DNA of 60,077 nt from Myxococcales bacterium (GTDB taxonomy: Bacteria; Myxococcota_A; Polyangia; Polyangiales; Polyangiaceae). The notes beneath the pieces were generated by a model. The model ran no database searches and had not been told where the DNA came from. It saw only the letters and a list, made by a program, of their open reading frames with translations. Numbering within the stretch: position 1 is the first letter of the stretch; each line of letters opens with the position of its first letter. Where the stretch lies: positions 1 through 60,077 of the forward strand of contig JAAFHV010000019.1 in assembly GCA_013297655.1 (NCBI GenBank), in the 5' to 3' direction. Shown piece by piece: positions 34,733 through 43,686 of the stretch. A program made the translations under genes and the position numbers.

Positions 34733-36925
34733 TCAGTAGAACGTTTTGTCGTGGTCGCCCATTTCGACGAGCAGCTTGGCGGGGGTGAACCGCTCACCGA
34801 ATTTGGCCTCGTAGCCTCGTAGCCGTTTCACGATTTCGCGCGCCGAGACCGTGTCGACATAACGGAACGGGCCGCCGCGGAAGGGGGGAAACCCGAGCCC
34901 GAAAATGGCGCCGATGTCGCCGTCGCGCGGGCTGCGCAAAATGCCCTCTTCGAGGCAGCGAACGGCCTCGTTCACGAAGGTGAGCGCGCAGCGCATTTGG
35001 ATTTCTTCGGCCTTCAGCGTTTTGTCCGGAGTGACGCCGAGGAGGGTGTAAACCGAAGGATCGACCTTCTTTCCGGCCGTCTTTTTGTCGCCGTCGTAGA
35101 GGTAAAAGCCCTTCTTGTTCTTCTTTCCGGCGCGGCCGTCTTTCACGAGCTTCTCGAGGCCGGGGGGCGGGCGCATGCGATCGCCGAACGCGTCGAGGGT
35201 GATCTTCCCGACGTGCGCGCCCACGTCGATGCCCACCTCGTCGATGAGCTTGATCGCGCCGACCGGAAAGCCCCAATCGAGGAGCGCCTTGTCGATGGAC
35301 TCGATCGGGATGCCCTCCGAGACGAGATAAGCGGCCTCGTTGAGGTAGGGCGCGAGGATACGAGTGGTGTAAAAGCCGACCCCGTCGTTCACGACGATGA
35401 CGGTTTTGCCCTGCTTTTTCCCTAGCGCTACGGCGGTGACCACCGTCTCGTCGCTGGTGAGCTTCGCGCGGACCACCTCCAAGAGTGGCATTTTGTGGAC
35501 AGGGCTGAAGTAGTGCATGCCGACCACGTTTTGCGGTCGCGACGCGGCTTCGGCGATGCGCGTGATAGGCAATGAAGAGGTGTTCGATGCGAAGATCGTG
35601 CTCGCGCTCGTCGCCTTCTCCACGTCCGTGAGCACGCTGTGCTTGAGCGCGATGTCCTCGAACACGGCCTCGATGACGACCTCGGCGTTCTTCATTCCCG
35701 AGTAGTCGGTGGTGCCGGAGACGAGGGCGAGCTGTTGATCGCGCTCCTCGCGTGTCACGCTGCGTCGCTTCACGCGCTCGTCGACGATCTCGCGGACGTA
35801 CTTGAGGCCACGGCCTACCCCGGCGTCGTCTTTGTCTTTCAGGCGCACCGCGATGCCGGCTTGGCTCGTGATGTAGGCGATGCCGCCGCCCATGAGCCCC
35901 GCGCCCAACATGCCAATCTTGGTGACCGGCCGCGCGACGGCCTTCGTGTCGTCTACTCCGCTGTCCTTCTTGAGCGCTGTCGTCGCGAAGAAGATGCTGC
36001 GGAGCTGACGCGACGACTCGCTCACCACGAGCTCGCCGAAGTGCTTCGCCTCGAGCTCGGCGGCGGCGGCGAAGCCCTTTTTGGCGTAGAGCTCGAGCAC
36101 GTCGAGGATGCGCTCGGTGGCGGGGTAGTGCCCGCGCGTCTTCTTGCGGGTGGCCTCCCGCGCCTTGGAGAAGAGGATCTTTTTGCCGATCGGGTTCTCC
36201 TCGAGGAGGAGCTTGGTGATGCCGGCAGCGTCGAGCTTGGTCGCCTTTTTGGGGATGATCTTTTGGCGCGAGAGCTTCTTCGCGAGCTCGGCCGCGACCT
36301 CGACGAGCACCGCCTCGGGGCACACCTCGTCGACGAGGCCGAGCTTCTTCGCCTTCGCGGGGCGCAGGTTTTTCCCTGTTAGCGCGAGATCGAGGGCGGT
36401 CGCGAGGCCCGCCCGCTCGGCGACGCGGAGCATGCCGTTGGCGGCGGGCAGGAGGCCGAGCTGCACCTCGGGGAGGCCGAAGACGGTCTTCTTGTGGTCG
36501 CTCGCGACGATCGCGCGCGCGGCGAGGGCGAGCTCGAACCCGCCTCCCAACGCGGCCCCGTGCACCGCGGCCACGATCGGTTTGCCCTTACGGAGCGCAC
36601 CGAGGCGCTTCGCCAGCTCCCCCGCGAGGGTAGAAGCTTCGCTCGCGACCCGAATCGCAGAGAGAAAATCGATGTTCGCCCCGACGACGAACGAGTCCTT
36701 CTTTCCGCTTCGAACGACGATCGCGACGACCTCGCCGTCCTCCGCGAGCTTCGAGAGCGTCTGCGTGAGCTCTTCCCCGAAGCGCGGTCCGATCGTGTTC
36801 AACGTCTCGGCGCTATCGTCGATCGTGACCACCGCGACGCGATCGGCGCGCACCTCGTAGGTGACAATCGGATCTTTGCTGTCTTGTTCGCTCTTACCGC
36901 CCGATAGGGTCGTTCCGCTGCTCAT
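34733..36925 (-). CDS. fadJ: Fatty-acid oxidation multifunctional enzyme (enoyl-CoA hydratase / 3-hydroxyacyl-CoA dehydrogenase)
   Basis: 730 aa from the ATG at 36925. The N-terminal crotonase domain (about residues 15-200) has [17 protein letters not shown] and [16 protein letters not shown], holding the two catalytic glutamates. The NAD-binding domain starts near residue 325 with [15 protein letters not shown], and the dehydrogenase active-site His lies in [17 protein letters not shown]. The C-terminal 3-hydroxyacyl-CoA dehydrogenase repeats complete the FadB/FadJ layout. Catalyses steps two and three of beta-oxidation. ATGA overlap with fadI (36922-36925) shows an operon, likely forming the trifunctional complex. 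Confidence 0.95.
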   Translation of the reverse strand: MSSGTTLSGGKSEQDSKDPIVTYEVRADRVAVVTIDDSAETLNTIGPRFGEELTQTLSKLAEDGEVVAIVVRSGKKDSFVVGANIDFLSAIRVASEASTLAGELAKRLGALRKGKPIVAAVHGAALGGGFELALAARAIVASDHKKTVFGLPEVQLGLLPAANGMLRVAERAGLATALDLALTGKNLRPAKAKKLGLVDEVCPEAVLVEVAAELAKKLSRQKIIPKKATKLDAAGITKLLLEENPIGKKILFSKAREATRKKTRGHYPATERILDVLELYAKKGFAAAAELEAKHFGELVVSESSRQLRSIFFATTALKKDSGVDDTKAVARPVTKIGMLGAGLMGGGIAYITSQAGIAVRLKDKDDAGVGRGLKYVREIVDERVKRRSVTREERDQQLALVSGTTDYSGMKNAEVVIEAVFEDIALKHSVLTDVEKATSASTIFASNTSSLPITRIAEAASRPQNVVGMHYFSPVHKMPLLEVVRAKLTSDETVVTAVALGKKQGKTVIVVNDGVGFYTTRILAPYLNEAAYLVSEGIPIESIDKALLDWGFPVGAIKLIDEVGIDVGAHVGKITLDAFGDRMRPPPGLEKLVKDGRAGKKNKKGFYLYDGDKKTAGKKVDPSVYTLLGVTPDKTLKAEEIQMRCALTFVNEAVRCLEEGILRSPRDGDIGAIFGLGFPPFRGGPFRYVDTVSAREIVKRLRGYEAKFGERFTPAKLLVEMGDHDKTFY

Positions 36926-38499
36926 TCTCCCACCTCCAAAACGACCGCCGCGCCGAGACCACCTGCTGCACACGCCGTCGCGAGGGCATATTTGCCACCG
37001 CGCCGCTTCAGCTCACGAAGCACGGTCGTGACCATGCGCGCGCCGGTCGCCGCGAAGGGGTGACCTAGCGCGAGCGAGCCGCCGTGGACGTTGAACCGCG
37101 TGTCGTCGATTTCGCCGATCGCCTCGCTGCGACCGAGCTTCTCCTCGGCGAACTTGCGCGATGCAAACGCTTGTACATTGCACAAGACCTGGGCGGCGAA
37201 GGCCTCGTGCATGTCGACGAGGTCCATGTCTTTCAGCCCGAGGCCGGCGCGGTCGAGCGCGAGCGGAGTGGCGTAGCTCGGGCCCATCAGCATCCACCCG
37301 GCGGGATCGAGCGCGGCATAGGCCCACGAGCGAAGATATCCGAGAGGGGTATACCCGAGCGCCTTTGCTTTGGACTCGCTCATCACGAGGAGCGCGCTCG
37401 CGCCGTCCGTGAGGGCGGAGGAGTTGCCCGCCGTGACGGTGCCGAACTTGCGGTCGAACGCGGGGCGGAGCTTCTCGTACGAGGCCATCTCGCTCTCGTG
37501 ACGAACGAGGTTGTCCTCGGAAATCGGCTTGTCGAAGGAGGGGCCGGGCACGACGTGCATGACCTCCTTCGCGAACACTCCCGACTTCCACGCCGCCGAC
37601 GCGCGGGTGTGGCTGCGGTGCGCGAACGCGTCTTGCGCGGCGCGGGAAATTCCGGCCTCGCGTGCCATTTTTTCGGCGCTCTCGCCCATGCTGAGGCCCG
37701 TCGTGGGCTCTTTGATCGCGGGCGCGACGGGGAGCAAATCGCGCGGCGACAGGCGAGAGAAGATGCGGAGCTTTTCGGCCAAGGTCTTCGCTTTGCTCGC
37801 GTCGACGAGGGCGGCGGCGAGGGGGCGCGAGACCGTGATCGGCACGTCGGTCGAGCTGTCGGACCCGCCGACGATCGCGGCCGTGTTTTGGCCCGCCAAA
37901 ATGGCCTCCGCCGCGCTGGTGAGGGCTTGGAAGCTCGTCGCGCAGGCGCGGCTCACGCTGAACGCGTCGATGTTCTTCGGGAGACCGGTGCCGAGCACCA
38001 CCTCGCGTGCGATGTTGGGAGCCGACACGCTGGGAACCACTTGGCCGTAGACACAAAGGTCGATCTCTTTCGGATCGATCTCGCTCCGCGCCACGAGCTC
38101 CCTCACGACGAGACGCGCGAGATCTTGCGCCGACAAATCGCGGTACGCGGAGGCTTGCTTAGCAAAAGGCGTGCGGAGCCCGGACACGATCGCGAGGCGC
38201 TCTTTCCGCGCGCTCCCAATCGAGGGCGCACGCGACGAAGGAGAGGACGACGACCCGGCGGGGGTGCTCGGCGACTTCGAGGGCGCGCTCCCCTCGCGTG
38301 GAGAGCTCGCGGCCTCCGTGGTCTCATTTGCCGGGGCGCCGGTCGCGGCGCCGGGTCGGAGCACGGAGACGGCCTCCTGACGAGCGGCGCCCTCGGGAGC
38401 CTCCTCACGAGGCGCCACCTGCGTGCTCGACTGCGGCGCAGGCTTCGTCGCCGCGCGGCCATTCCCGCCGTTTCCGTGCTTCTGCGTCTTTTTCGCCAT
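36922..38499 (-). CDS. fadI: Acetyl-CoA C-acyltransferase (FadI-type thiolase) with disordered N-terminal extension
   Basis: 525 aa; thiolytic last step of beta-oxidation. The thiolase domain begins near residue 98 ([15 protein letters not shown]). Acyl-accepting Cys in [11 protein letters not shown], catalytic His in [17 protein letters not shown], second Cys in TACAAGGLG. The first ~97 residues are an unusual Lys-, then Ser/Pro/Ala-rich disordered extension (starts [14 protein letters not shown]), not part of the thiolase fold. A shorter start was sought but no better ATG lies before the domain. Precedes fadJ in the operon; a FadR-like palindrome lies 49 nt upstream. Confidence 0.94.
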   Translation of the reverse strand: MAKKTQKHGNGGNGRAATKPAPQSSTQVAPREEAPEGAARQEAVSVLRPGAATGAPANETTEAASSPREGSAPSKSPSTPAGSSSSPSSRAPSIGSARKERLAIVSGLRTPFAKQASAYRDLSAQDLARLVVRELVARSEIDPKEIDLCVYGQVVPSVSAPNIAREVVLGTGLPKNIDAFSVSRACATSFQALTSAAEAILAGQNTAAIVGGSDSSTDVPITVSRPLAAALVDASKAKTLAEKLRIFSRLSPRDLLPVAPAIKEPTTGLSMGESAEKMAREAGISRAAQDAFAHRSHTRASAAWKSGVFAKEVMHVVPGPSFDKPISEDNLVRHESEMASYEKLRPAFDRKFGTVTAGNSSALTDGASALLVMSESKAKALGYTPLGYLRSWAYAALDPAGWMLMGPSYATPLALDRAGLGLKDMDLVDMHEAFAAQVLCNVQAFASRKFAEEKLGRSEAIGEIDDTRFNVHGGSLALGHPFAATGARMVTTVLRELKRRGGKYALATACAAGGLGAAVVLEVGE

Positions 38500-38547
38500 G
38501 GGTCAGCTCTTTCGTTGGCGCCTTTTTCCCCGAAGATCACCCCGAGG

Positions 38548-38565
38548 TGAATGACGATTCAGTCA
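38548..38565. promoter_or_regulatory. FadR (TetR-type)-like operator upstream of fadIJ
   Basis: 18-bp imperfect palindrome, TGAATGA-CGAT-TCAGTCA, in which 6 of 7 arm positions pair. It resembles the TGAATGA-N4-TCATTCA consensus bound by TetR-type FadR repressors of fatty-acid degradation in Bacillales. It sits 49 nt before the fadI start codon, where a repressor would act. The match to a consensus of a distant phylum makes the regulator identity tentative. Confidence 0.5.
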
Positions 38566-38719
38566 CGTTGGTCTTGCTGGCGCGACGCGTCAAGTCGCTC
38601 GCCTAGCTATGCGGGATCATGTGGCTTTTTTCGGCACAAATCCGGGGTGAGCGTAGGGCGGGAAAGTGTGGTAGGGGCGAAGATGCGCGGAAGACCCGCG
38701 CCTCCCCAAAAGGTGCACG

Positions 38720-39160
38720 ATGCCGACGCTTCCCGAAGTGCTCACCGACGAAACGAAGAAGAGCCAGGTTATCAAGGACTGCTGCGAGCTCATCGACGCA
38801 GAGGTGAAGGACAAGGGCGGCATTTCCGGGCTCGCCATCAAGGCCGGCTTCGGCGCGGTGAAGGGGATCAAGCCCGGCTTCGTCGAGGGCGCAGTGGAAG
38901 ACATGCTCCCCGAGTTCGCGCGTGTGCTCGACCCGCTCTACCAAGACGCGCGCGGGCAGGAGAAGCCGATCTCGGACTTCTTCGCCGCCAACGCGAACCG
39001 CGTCGCCGACGCGCTCCTCGAGATCACCGACGCGAAGGCCAAGCGCGCGAAGAACACGATCGCCAAGGGCGCCTACGAGAAGCTCCGCGGCTCTGCGAAG
39101 AAGAACGTGGAGGCCGCCGCCCCGCGCCTCGGCAAGATGATCGAGAAGTACTCGCGCTGA
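38720..39160 (+). CDS. Small helical protein, DUF6918-like
   Basis: 146 aa, starting MPTLPEVLTDETKKSQVIKD. Predominantly alpha-helical, no signal peptide or membrane span, with Lys/Ala-rich C-terminal helices. The pattern (short head, CCELIDAEVKDKGG, then GIKPGFVEGAVEDMLPEF and a VADALLEITDAKA segment) matches what I recall of the DUF6918 family found in actinobacteria and myxobacteria; this is from memory. Function unknown. Divergent from fadI. Confidence 0.8.
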   Translation: MPTLPEVLTDETKKSQVIKDCCELIDAEVKDKGGISGLAIKAGFGAVKGIKPGFVEGAVEDMLPEFARVLDPLYQDARGQEKPISDFFAANANRVADALLEITDAKAKRAKNTIAKGAYEKLRGSAKKNVEAAAPRLGKMIEKYSR

Positions 39161-39238
39161 ACGATTCGAGAAGCTTCGTGTGCCGATAGGTGCACGAAGG
39201 TTGACGAGGGGAGCCGTCGTCCGGAGCATTCTGGATCG

Positions 39239-40690
39239 ATGTCTCCCCTCGGTTCGTTTCGAACGTGCGTGGTGGCTGCGCTCTCGGTCGCGAGCGTGGG
39301 GCTCGGGTGTGGCGGAGCGAGCGTGTCGAAGGCGTCTTTCGTAGGCCCTGCCGCCCCCGCGTTGGCTGCCGCGCGCGACGCGGGCACGAGCGTGTACTCC
39401 GTGGTGTACGCACCAGACGACCAATCGCTCGCGGTGGAGGCGGTGATGCCGGCGGGGAGCCCGAGCACGTTCGCGGTGGAGGACGGTTCGGAGCGTTGGC
39501 TCGAGGCCACCGAGGTGAAGGCGAGCGGGGCCGATGCTTTCGTCCCCGCCGCCCGAACGAGCGACGGGATGGTTCGAGCGCTGTGTAGTGCAGGATGCAC
39601 GCTTCGCTACCGCTATGCGCTCGGCGCGGCGGGGAAGATTCGTCGTGACATCGACTCTGCGCGCACCGACGGGCCCTACGTGGAGGCCCCGCCTTCGACC
39701 TGGCTGCTCGCGCCGGTGGGAGGTCGAGACGACGCCAAGGTGTCGTTCGTGGTGCACGTGCCGGAGGGGAGCGCGTTCGTATCGGGGTTTCCCGAGGGCG
39801 AGGGGGGGGCGAGGCTCACCACGGTGGGGCAGCTTCGCCGCTCGCCGTACTCGGCATTCGGGCCTCTGGAGGTGGTGCGCGTCGACGACGTGGATGTCAC
39901 GTTCTCCGTCGCGCTCCCGCGGAAGGGCAAACGCATCGCCCCCGATCTCGTGATCCCGTGGGTGAAAAAGAGCGCCGCCGCCGTACGCGCGGTGCTCGGG
40001 AAATTCCCGGCCAAACACGCCGCGCTCCTCGTCTCGGTCACGAGCGGGGACGACGTCGAAGTGGGGTTTTCACTGGCGGGGTCTTCCATCGTGTTGCGTG
40101 TGGGAGAGCGCACGAACAAAGAGACCTTCGGGCGCGACTGGGTGCTCACCCACGAGATGCTCCATTTTGCCTGTCCGTCCCAGCCCGACGCGCGTGACTG
40201 GGCGGAAGAGGGAATGGCCACGTACATCGAGCCCTTCGCGCGCGCGCGGGTGGGGCTCGTTTCGCGCGAGGAGGCGTGGGAGGGCCTCCTCGACGGCTTC
40301 CCCAATGGTCAACCCGCGCGCGGCGATCAAGGGCTCGATCGCACCCGCACGTGGGGGCGTGTGTACTGGGGAGGGGCCCTCTTTTTCTTCGAGGCCGACT
40401 ACGCCATACGCACACGAACCGATGGAAAACATACGGTGTTCGACGCGTTCGGTGCGATCGTGGCGAGCGGAGGTACGAACGCGACGAGCTGGTCCCTCGA
40501 GCGTGCGTTCGCGATTGGCGACGAGGCGGTCGGTGTGCCGGTGCTGACCGAGATGCTCACGAAGTACGGAGTCACGGGGGAGCCCTTTTCGTACACGCAG
40601 CACTTGGCGGAGCTGGGAGTGCGACGCGGGCCTAAAGGCGTGGCGATCGACGCGAGCGCGAAGCGGTCGGCGATGGCGAACGAGTGGTGA
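39239..40690 (+). CDS. Lipoprotein with gluzincin (M61-like) peptidase domain
   Basis: 483 aa. The signal peptide has the lipobox-like SVGLGC. The N-terminal half is beta-rich. The C-terminal half carries HEMLHFACPSQ with H305 as first zinc ligand and the third ligand glutamate in WAEEGMATYIEP, i.e. HExxH plus a downstream ExxxY/E as in gluzincins of the M1/M61 type. Length and beta domain resemble M61 glycyl aminopeptidases without the PDZ domain. Extracytoplasmic. Third zinc-protease-like lipoprotein of the window. Confidence 0.82.
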   Translation: MSPLGSFRTCVVAALSVASVGLGCGGASVSKASFVGPAAPALAAARDAGTSVYSVVYAPDDQSLAVEAVMPAGSPSTFAVEDGSERWLEATEVKASGADAFVPAARTSDGMVRALCSAGCTLRYRYALGAAGKIRRDIDSARTDGPYVEAPPSTWLLAPVGGRDDAKVSFVVHVPEGSAFVSGFPEGEGGARLTTVGQLRRSPYSAFGPLEVVRVDDVDVTFSVALPRKGKRIAPDLVIPWVKKSAAAVRAVLGKFPAKHAALLVSVTSGDDVEVGFSLAGSSIVLRVGERTNKETFGRDWVLTHEMLHFACPSQPDARDWAEEGMATYIEPFARARVGLVSREEAWEGLLDGFPNGQPARGDQGLDRTRTWGRVYWGGALFFFEADYAIRTRTDGKHTVFDAFGAIVASGGTNATSWSLERAFAIGDEAVGVPVLTEMLTKYGVTGEPFSYTQHLAELGVRRGPKGVAIDASAKRSAMANEW

Positions 40691-40699
40691 GGTGCAGAG

Positions 40700-40758
40700 G
40701 CGACGCGTCGACTCGTGAACGGTGAAGGTTTCGAAGCGACGCGTCGACTCATGAACGG
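40700..40758. repeat. Pair of 23-bp direct repeats, 36-bp period
   Basis: A 23-bp unit at 40700-40722 recurs at 40736-40758 with one mismatch (G/A). Each unit contains the palindrome CGACGCGTCG. Translated in the minus-strand frame that continues the 41050 gene past its stop, both give SRRVA. It lies just after the M61-like gene. Confidence 0.75.
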
Positions 40759-40829
40759 AATGCTCCGCGTGCGCGACTCGTGTGGGACGAGATTCGTTAT
40801 CGGAATCAGCGCTTGGCTGCCGCGCAAAC

Positions 40830-41049
40830 ACGGCGTCTGGCTTGCGTCGGTTCCGGACTGCACGAGGCCCGGTTGGCAGGCGCACTCGTTGGTGGTTTGG
40901 TCTGGAGTGGTGCCGGCTCCGCAGGACCAAACGCAGCGTCCGTCGCTGGTGGCGACGCGGTAGGGGCGTCGTGCAGGCTCGCTCGGGGAACCGTCGTTGC
41001 CAATGCCACGCGACGCGCGAGGTGCTTTCGTGGGAGGGCAGATAGCCAA
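40830..41049 (-). pseudogene. Cys-rich read-through extension of the 41050-42606 gene
   Basis: The minus-strand frame stays open beyond the TGA at 41052-41050 and reads about 75 codons with a convincing Cys-rich pattern: DGRCVWSCGAGTTPD, NECACQPGLVQSGTD, then a terminal Cys. This looks like a small disulfide module once joined to the upstream lipoprotein, which itself ends in GKTCVESHDC. The simplest reading is a nonsense mutation that removed the C-terminal module. Recoding (selenocysteine) is possible but unsupported. No other gene is seen in 40691-41049. Confidence 0.45.
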
Positions 41050-42606
41050 TCAGCAGTCGTGGCTCTCGACGCAGGTTTTGCCCGTTTGGAAGGGGACGGT
41101 GTCGGTGTGCTCGACCTTGGACGAACAGGTCGTGCCGTCGAGCGAGAAACAGAACTGCTCCTTGCGATACCACTCGAAGCCGCCCTCGACCTCGACGCGG
41201 ACGGCGGGGAGGCGCTCGCGAAGGACGAGGGTCTTGCCGTCGGGGAGGAGCCCGATGTCGCGGAGGTTCTTGCCGAGGCTGGTCGATACGTGTCCGTCGA
41301 GGTCGACGCGGTGGAGATCGCCGCCCATGCCGTCCCAGCTCGTCGCGAGGGAAAAGACGCGGTTTTGGTCGCCCATCTGCACGAAGCGATCGAGCCGCGC
41401 GGCGGCGCCGGAGAACGGAGTGTACTTCTTGGTCTCGAGGTCGAACGCGCCGAAGAGGGAGTCGCTTTGGCCGAAGAGGCTTATCGCGACGGTGACCTTT
41501 CCCTTCGCGTCGATCGTGGCTTTTAGGCTCGCCTCACCGCGGACGTTTTGCACCGAAGCGTCGACGAGGAGCGAGCGTCCGCTCTTCGCCATCGCGAAGC
41601 GGGGGAGCACGTTGCCGACGGGGGAGAGATCGAACGCGAGCGACTCGGGGTCGATCGTCATGATGTGAAATTGCGCGCCGGACTTCGAAGGGATCTTGGA
41701 TTTGTCGTCGAACATCGACTCGTCGATGCGCTTCATGTCGAGATAGGCCACGATGCGACGCGCCTTTTCGTCGGCGACGACGGGGCCGAAGCCGGGGAGA
41801 TTCTTCACGAAGGTAGGGCCGGCGGGGCCGAGATCGATCACGCTGACCGGGTCCGGGTTCGTCCAGGTTTGGGTGGTGTTGCTCGCGCGCCCCTCTTCGC
41901 AGAACGTGGGAGAGAGGAAGCCGCGCGTCGCGTTGGGGAGCACCAAGATCGGCGCGTTGCAATTGGGGACCGCGACGCTCTTCTGCGCGAGGGTCTCCAG
42001 GTCGACGTCGACGACGGTGGTCGCGGGCAAGTGATCGCGCCAGGTGGTGGTGCCGACGACGAGGGCGCGGCTCGTGTTGGGCACGAACGTGAGCTCGGTC
42101 GTCGGGGTGCCCACGTTCACGCTTCCGCGGACGTTTCCATCTTGGGTATCGAGCACGAGCACTCGATCGTCGTCGCCGAGGACGAGGTGCTTTTCGTCGG
42201 CCGAGAGGCGCGCGAGGCGAGCGCCGCTGCCGGACTTGAACGCGGGTACGACGCGCCATTTCTCGGCGAACGTAGCGAGATCGTAGCGAACGACGCCCGC
42301 ACGATTGGGCAATACGGCGATCCCGAAGGCACCCGATTTGGAGAACACGAAGCGCTCGATTTGCTCCGGCATCTCGCGCACCCGTTGTGTCGTCACGTCG
42401 ACGAGGACGGTGGTCTGGTTTCGTTGCGCGAGCACGTAACGGCCGTTCGGGGACACCACCATCGCGCCGGTGAGCAGCGCCTCGCCTTGTTCGCCGCCGT
42501 TGGTGCGCTCGTTCGCGTTGGCGCCTCCTTCGGGCTCGGACGACGGCAGCGTGCACGCGGCGAGGCTGGCAAAAGCAACGAGGGCGAGGGGGGCGAAGCG
42601 CTTCAT
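41050..42606 (-). CDS. Putative lipoprotein with beta-propeller-like repeats
   Basis: 518 aa; signal peptide MKRFAPLALVAFASLAAC with lipobox LAAC. The body shows repeating strands of the type MVVSPNGRYVLAQRN, RLSADEKHLVLGDDD and LTFVPNTSRALVVG, as in WD40/YVTN-like propellers. Three cysteine-containing motifs cluster at the C-terminus (FCFSLDGTTCSS, TCVESHDC). No enzyme motif. The cysteine series seems cut short by a TGA, because a Cys-rich frame continues downstream. Predicted to be lipid-anchored. Function unknown. Confidence 0.82.
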   Translation of the reverse strand: MKRFAPLALVAFASLAACTLPSSEPEGGANANERTNGGEQGEALLTGAMVVSPNGRYVLAQRNQTTVLVDVTTQRVREMPEQIERFVFSKSGAFGIAVLPNRAGVVRYDLATFAEKWRVVPAFKSGSGARLARLSADEKHLVLGDDDRVLVLDTQDGNVRGSVNVGTPTTELTFVPNTSRALVVGTTTWRDHLPATTVVDVDLETLAQKSVAVPNCNAPILVLPNATRGFLSPTFCEEGRASNTTQTWTNPDPVSVIDLGPAGPTFVKNLPGFGPVVADEKARRIVAYLDMKRIDESMFDDKSKIPSKSGAQFHIMTIDPESLAFDLSPVGNVLPRFAMAKSGRSLLVDASVQNVRGEASLKATIDAKGKVTVAISLFGQSDSLFGAFDLETKKYTPFSGAAARLDRFVQMGDQNRVFSLATSWDGMGGDLHRVDLDGHVSTSLGKNLRDIGLLPDGKTLVLRERLPAVRVEVEGGFEWYRKEQFCFSLDGTTCSSKVEHTDTVPFQTGKTCVESHDC

Positions 42607-42916
42607 GAAGACCTCCGGTGAAGGGGTGTGGGTCCTCTTGCTTCAGCAGCGATCGTGCCGGCCGCGAAACGCGGCGATTCTTTCGCGGGAGTAAGGTCGT
42701 GCGCGGCGCGAAGGGAGGCACGCGAGTCCGGCCGGTGTGAACCGGCGTCGACGGGAGCCGCTCGGACGGGTGGGAGCGAGGGCCCGCCGCCCGCGAAAAT
42801 GCCTGGATTTGGCGACCTCGGTGCCCACACGTCATCGGCGCTGCCCGGCGCCGCCACGATCGTTCGGAGGCGGCGCCCGAGCTCACGCGTTCATCGAGCC
42901 CAACCTTTGCACCGGC
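42607..42916. other. Intergenic region without a recognisable gene
   Basis: 310 nt between two minus-strand lipoprotein genes. Several open frames exist because of high GC, but none has coding character or a plausible start. It should contain the promoter of the 41050-42606 gene near 42607-42700. Confidence 0.55.
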
Positions 42917-43516
42917 TCAAGGCTCCACGAGGCCCGCGACCTTCCCGTCCTCGACGACATAGCTCTTCGGAGTGGCCTTGTCGGACGAGCTCACGATCGC
43001 GGTACACGTGAACGTGCCGGCGATCCGCTCGCCGCGCGGGACCTCGTTCTTCGAGGGATCGAGCTTGGCCTCCGCGAGGACGAGTGTGCATGATGCACCC
43101 TTCGTGTTGCCGTCGTAGTCGCCATTGCGGGTGCCATTGTCGTAGCGGAAGGAGCCGTCGCTGCTCAGCTCGTCGCCCTTGTAGGTTCGCGGGCCGTCGA
43201 AGGTGGCGTTCCCGAAGTGGAGCTCGGCGCGTGAGTCGTCGCCGCTCTTGGGGAGGCAATTGACGAGGAGGTTCCCGGTGCCGTTCATTCGCGGCCGCGC
43301 GGTGCCTTCCCAGCGTGTCTTGGTGGTGCCGTCGACGAGCGTGAACGAGCAAGTGCCGTTCGGAATGCCCGCCGTGACACCGGTCGGCGGAGTCGTGGAA
43401 GTGCCGCTCGGGCTCGCTGCGTCGGACGTTGGGTCCGGGATCGTCGTGGTCTCGCTCCCGCAGCCCGCGACGAGGGACGCGCTGACGAAGTACAAGGTAA
43501 TGATAAGCTTGGACAT
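42917..43516 (-). CDS. Putative lipoprotein of unknown function
   Basis: 199 aa from the ATG at 43516 (MSKLIITLYFVSASLVAGCGS), with lipobox VAGC; the frame is open upstream to 43690 but that leader is Arg-rich and unlikely. A Ser/Thr/Pro-rich spacer leads to a beta-rich domain with four cysteines (CSFTLVDG, VNCLPKSG, ASCTLVL, FTCTAIV), probably two disulfides. Not recognised. 170 nt downstream of the DODA-like gene. Confidence 0.75.
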   Translation of the reverse strand: MSKLIITLYFVSASLVAGCGSETTTIPDPTSDAASPSGTSTTPPTGVTAGIPNGTCSFTLVDGTTKTRWEGTARPRMNGTGNLLVNCLPKSGDDSRAELHFGNATFDGPRTYKGDELSSDGSFRYDNGTRNGDYDGNTKGASCTLVLAEAKLDPSKNEVPRGERIAGTFTCTAIVSSSDKATPKSYVVEDGKVAGLVEP

Positions 43517-43686
43517 TTGGCCTCCTGGCCTACGTGAGTGGAGAGCCGAGGCGGTCTTTATGAACGCGCGACCACGTTTGCTCTCGGTCGACGCGGACGA
43601 TGACGCGCCGGTGAGGTCGTATCCCGACGAAGCGGTTCGAGTCGAGAGGGCGGGTCGCGCGCGGCGGTACCAGAGGAGCGAGCGCG

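Noticed and set aside
41050-41052. Selenocysteine codon
   Set aside because: Residues around the TGA do not match a known selenoprotein family, and I could not see a convincing SECIS hairpin right after it. A nonsense mutation is simpler.
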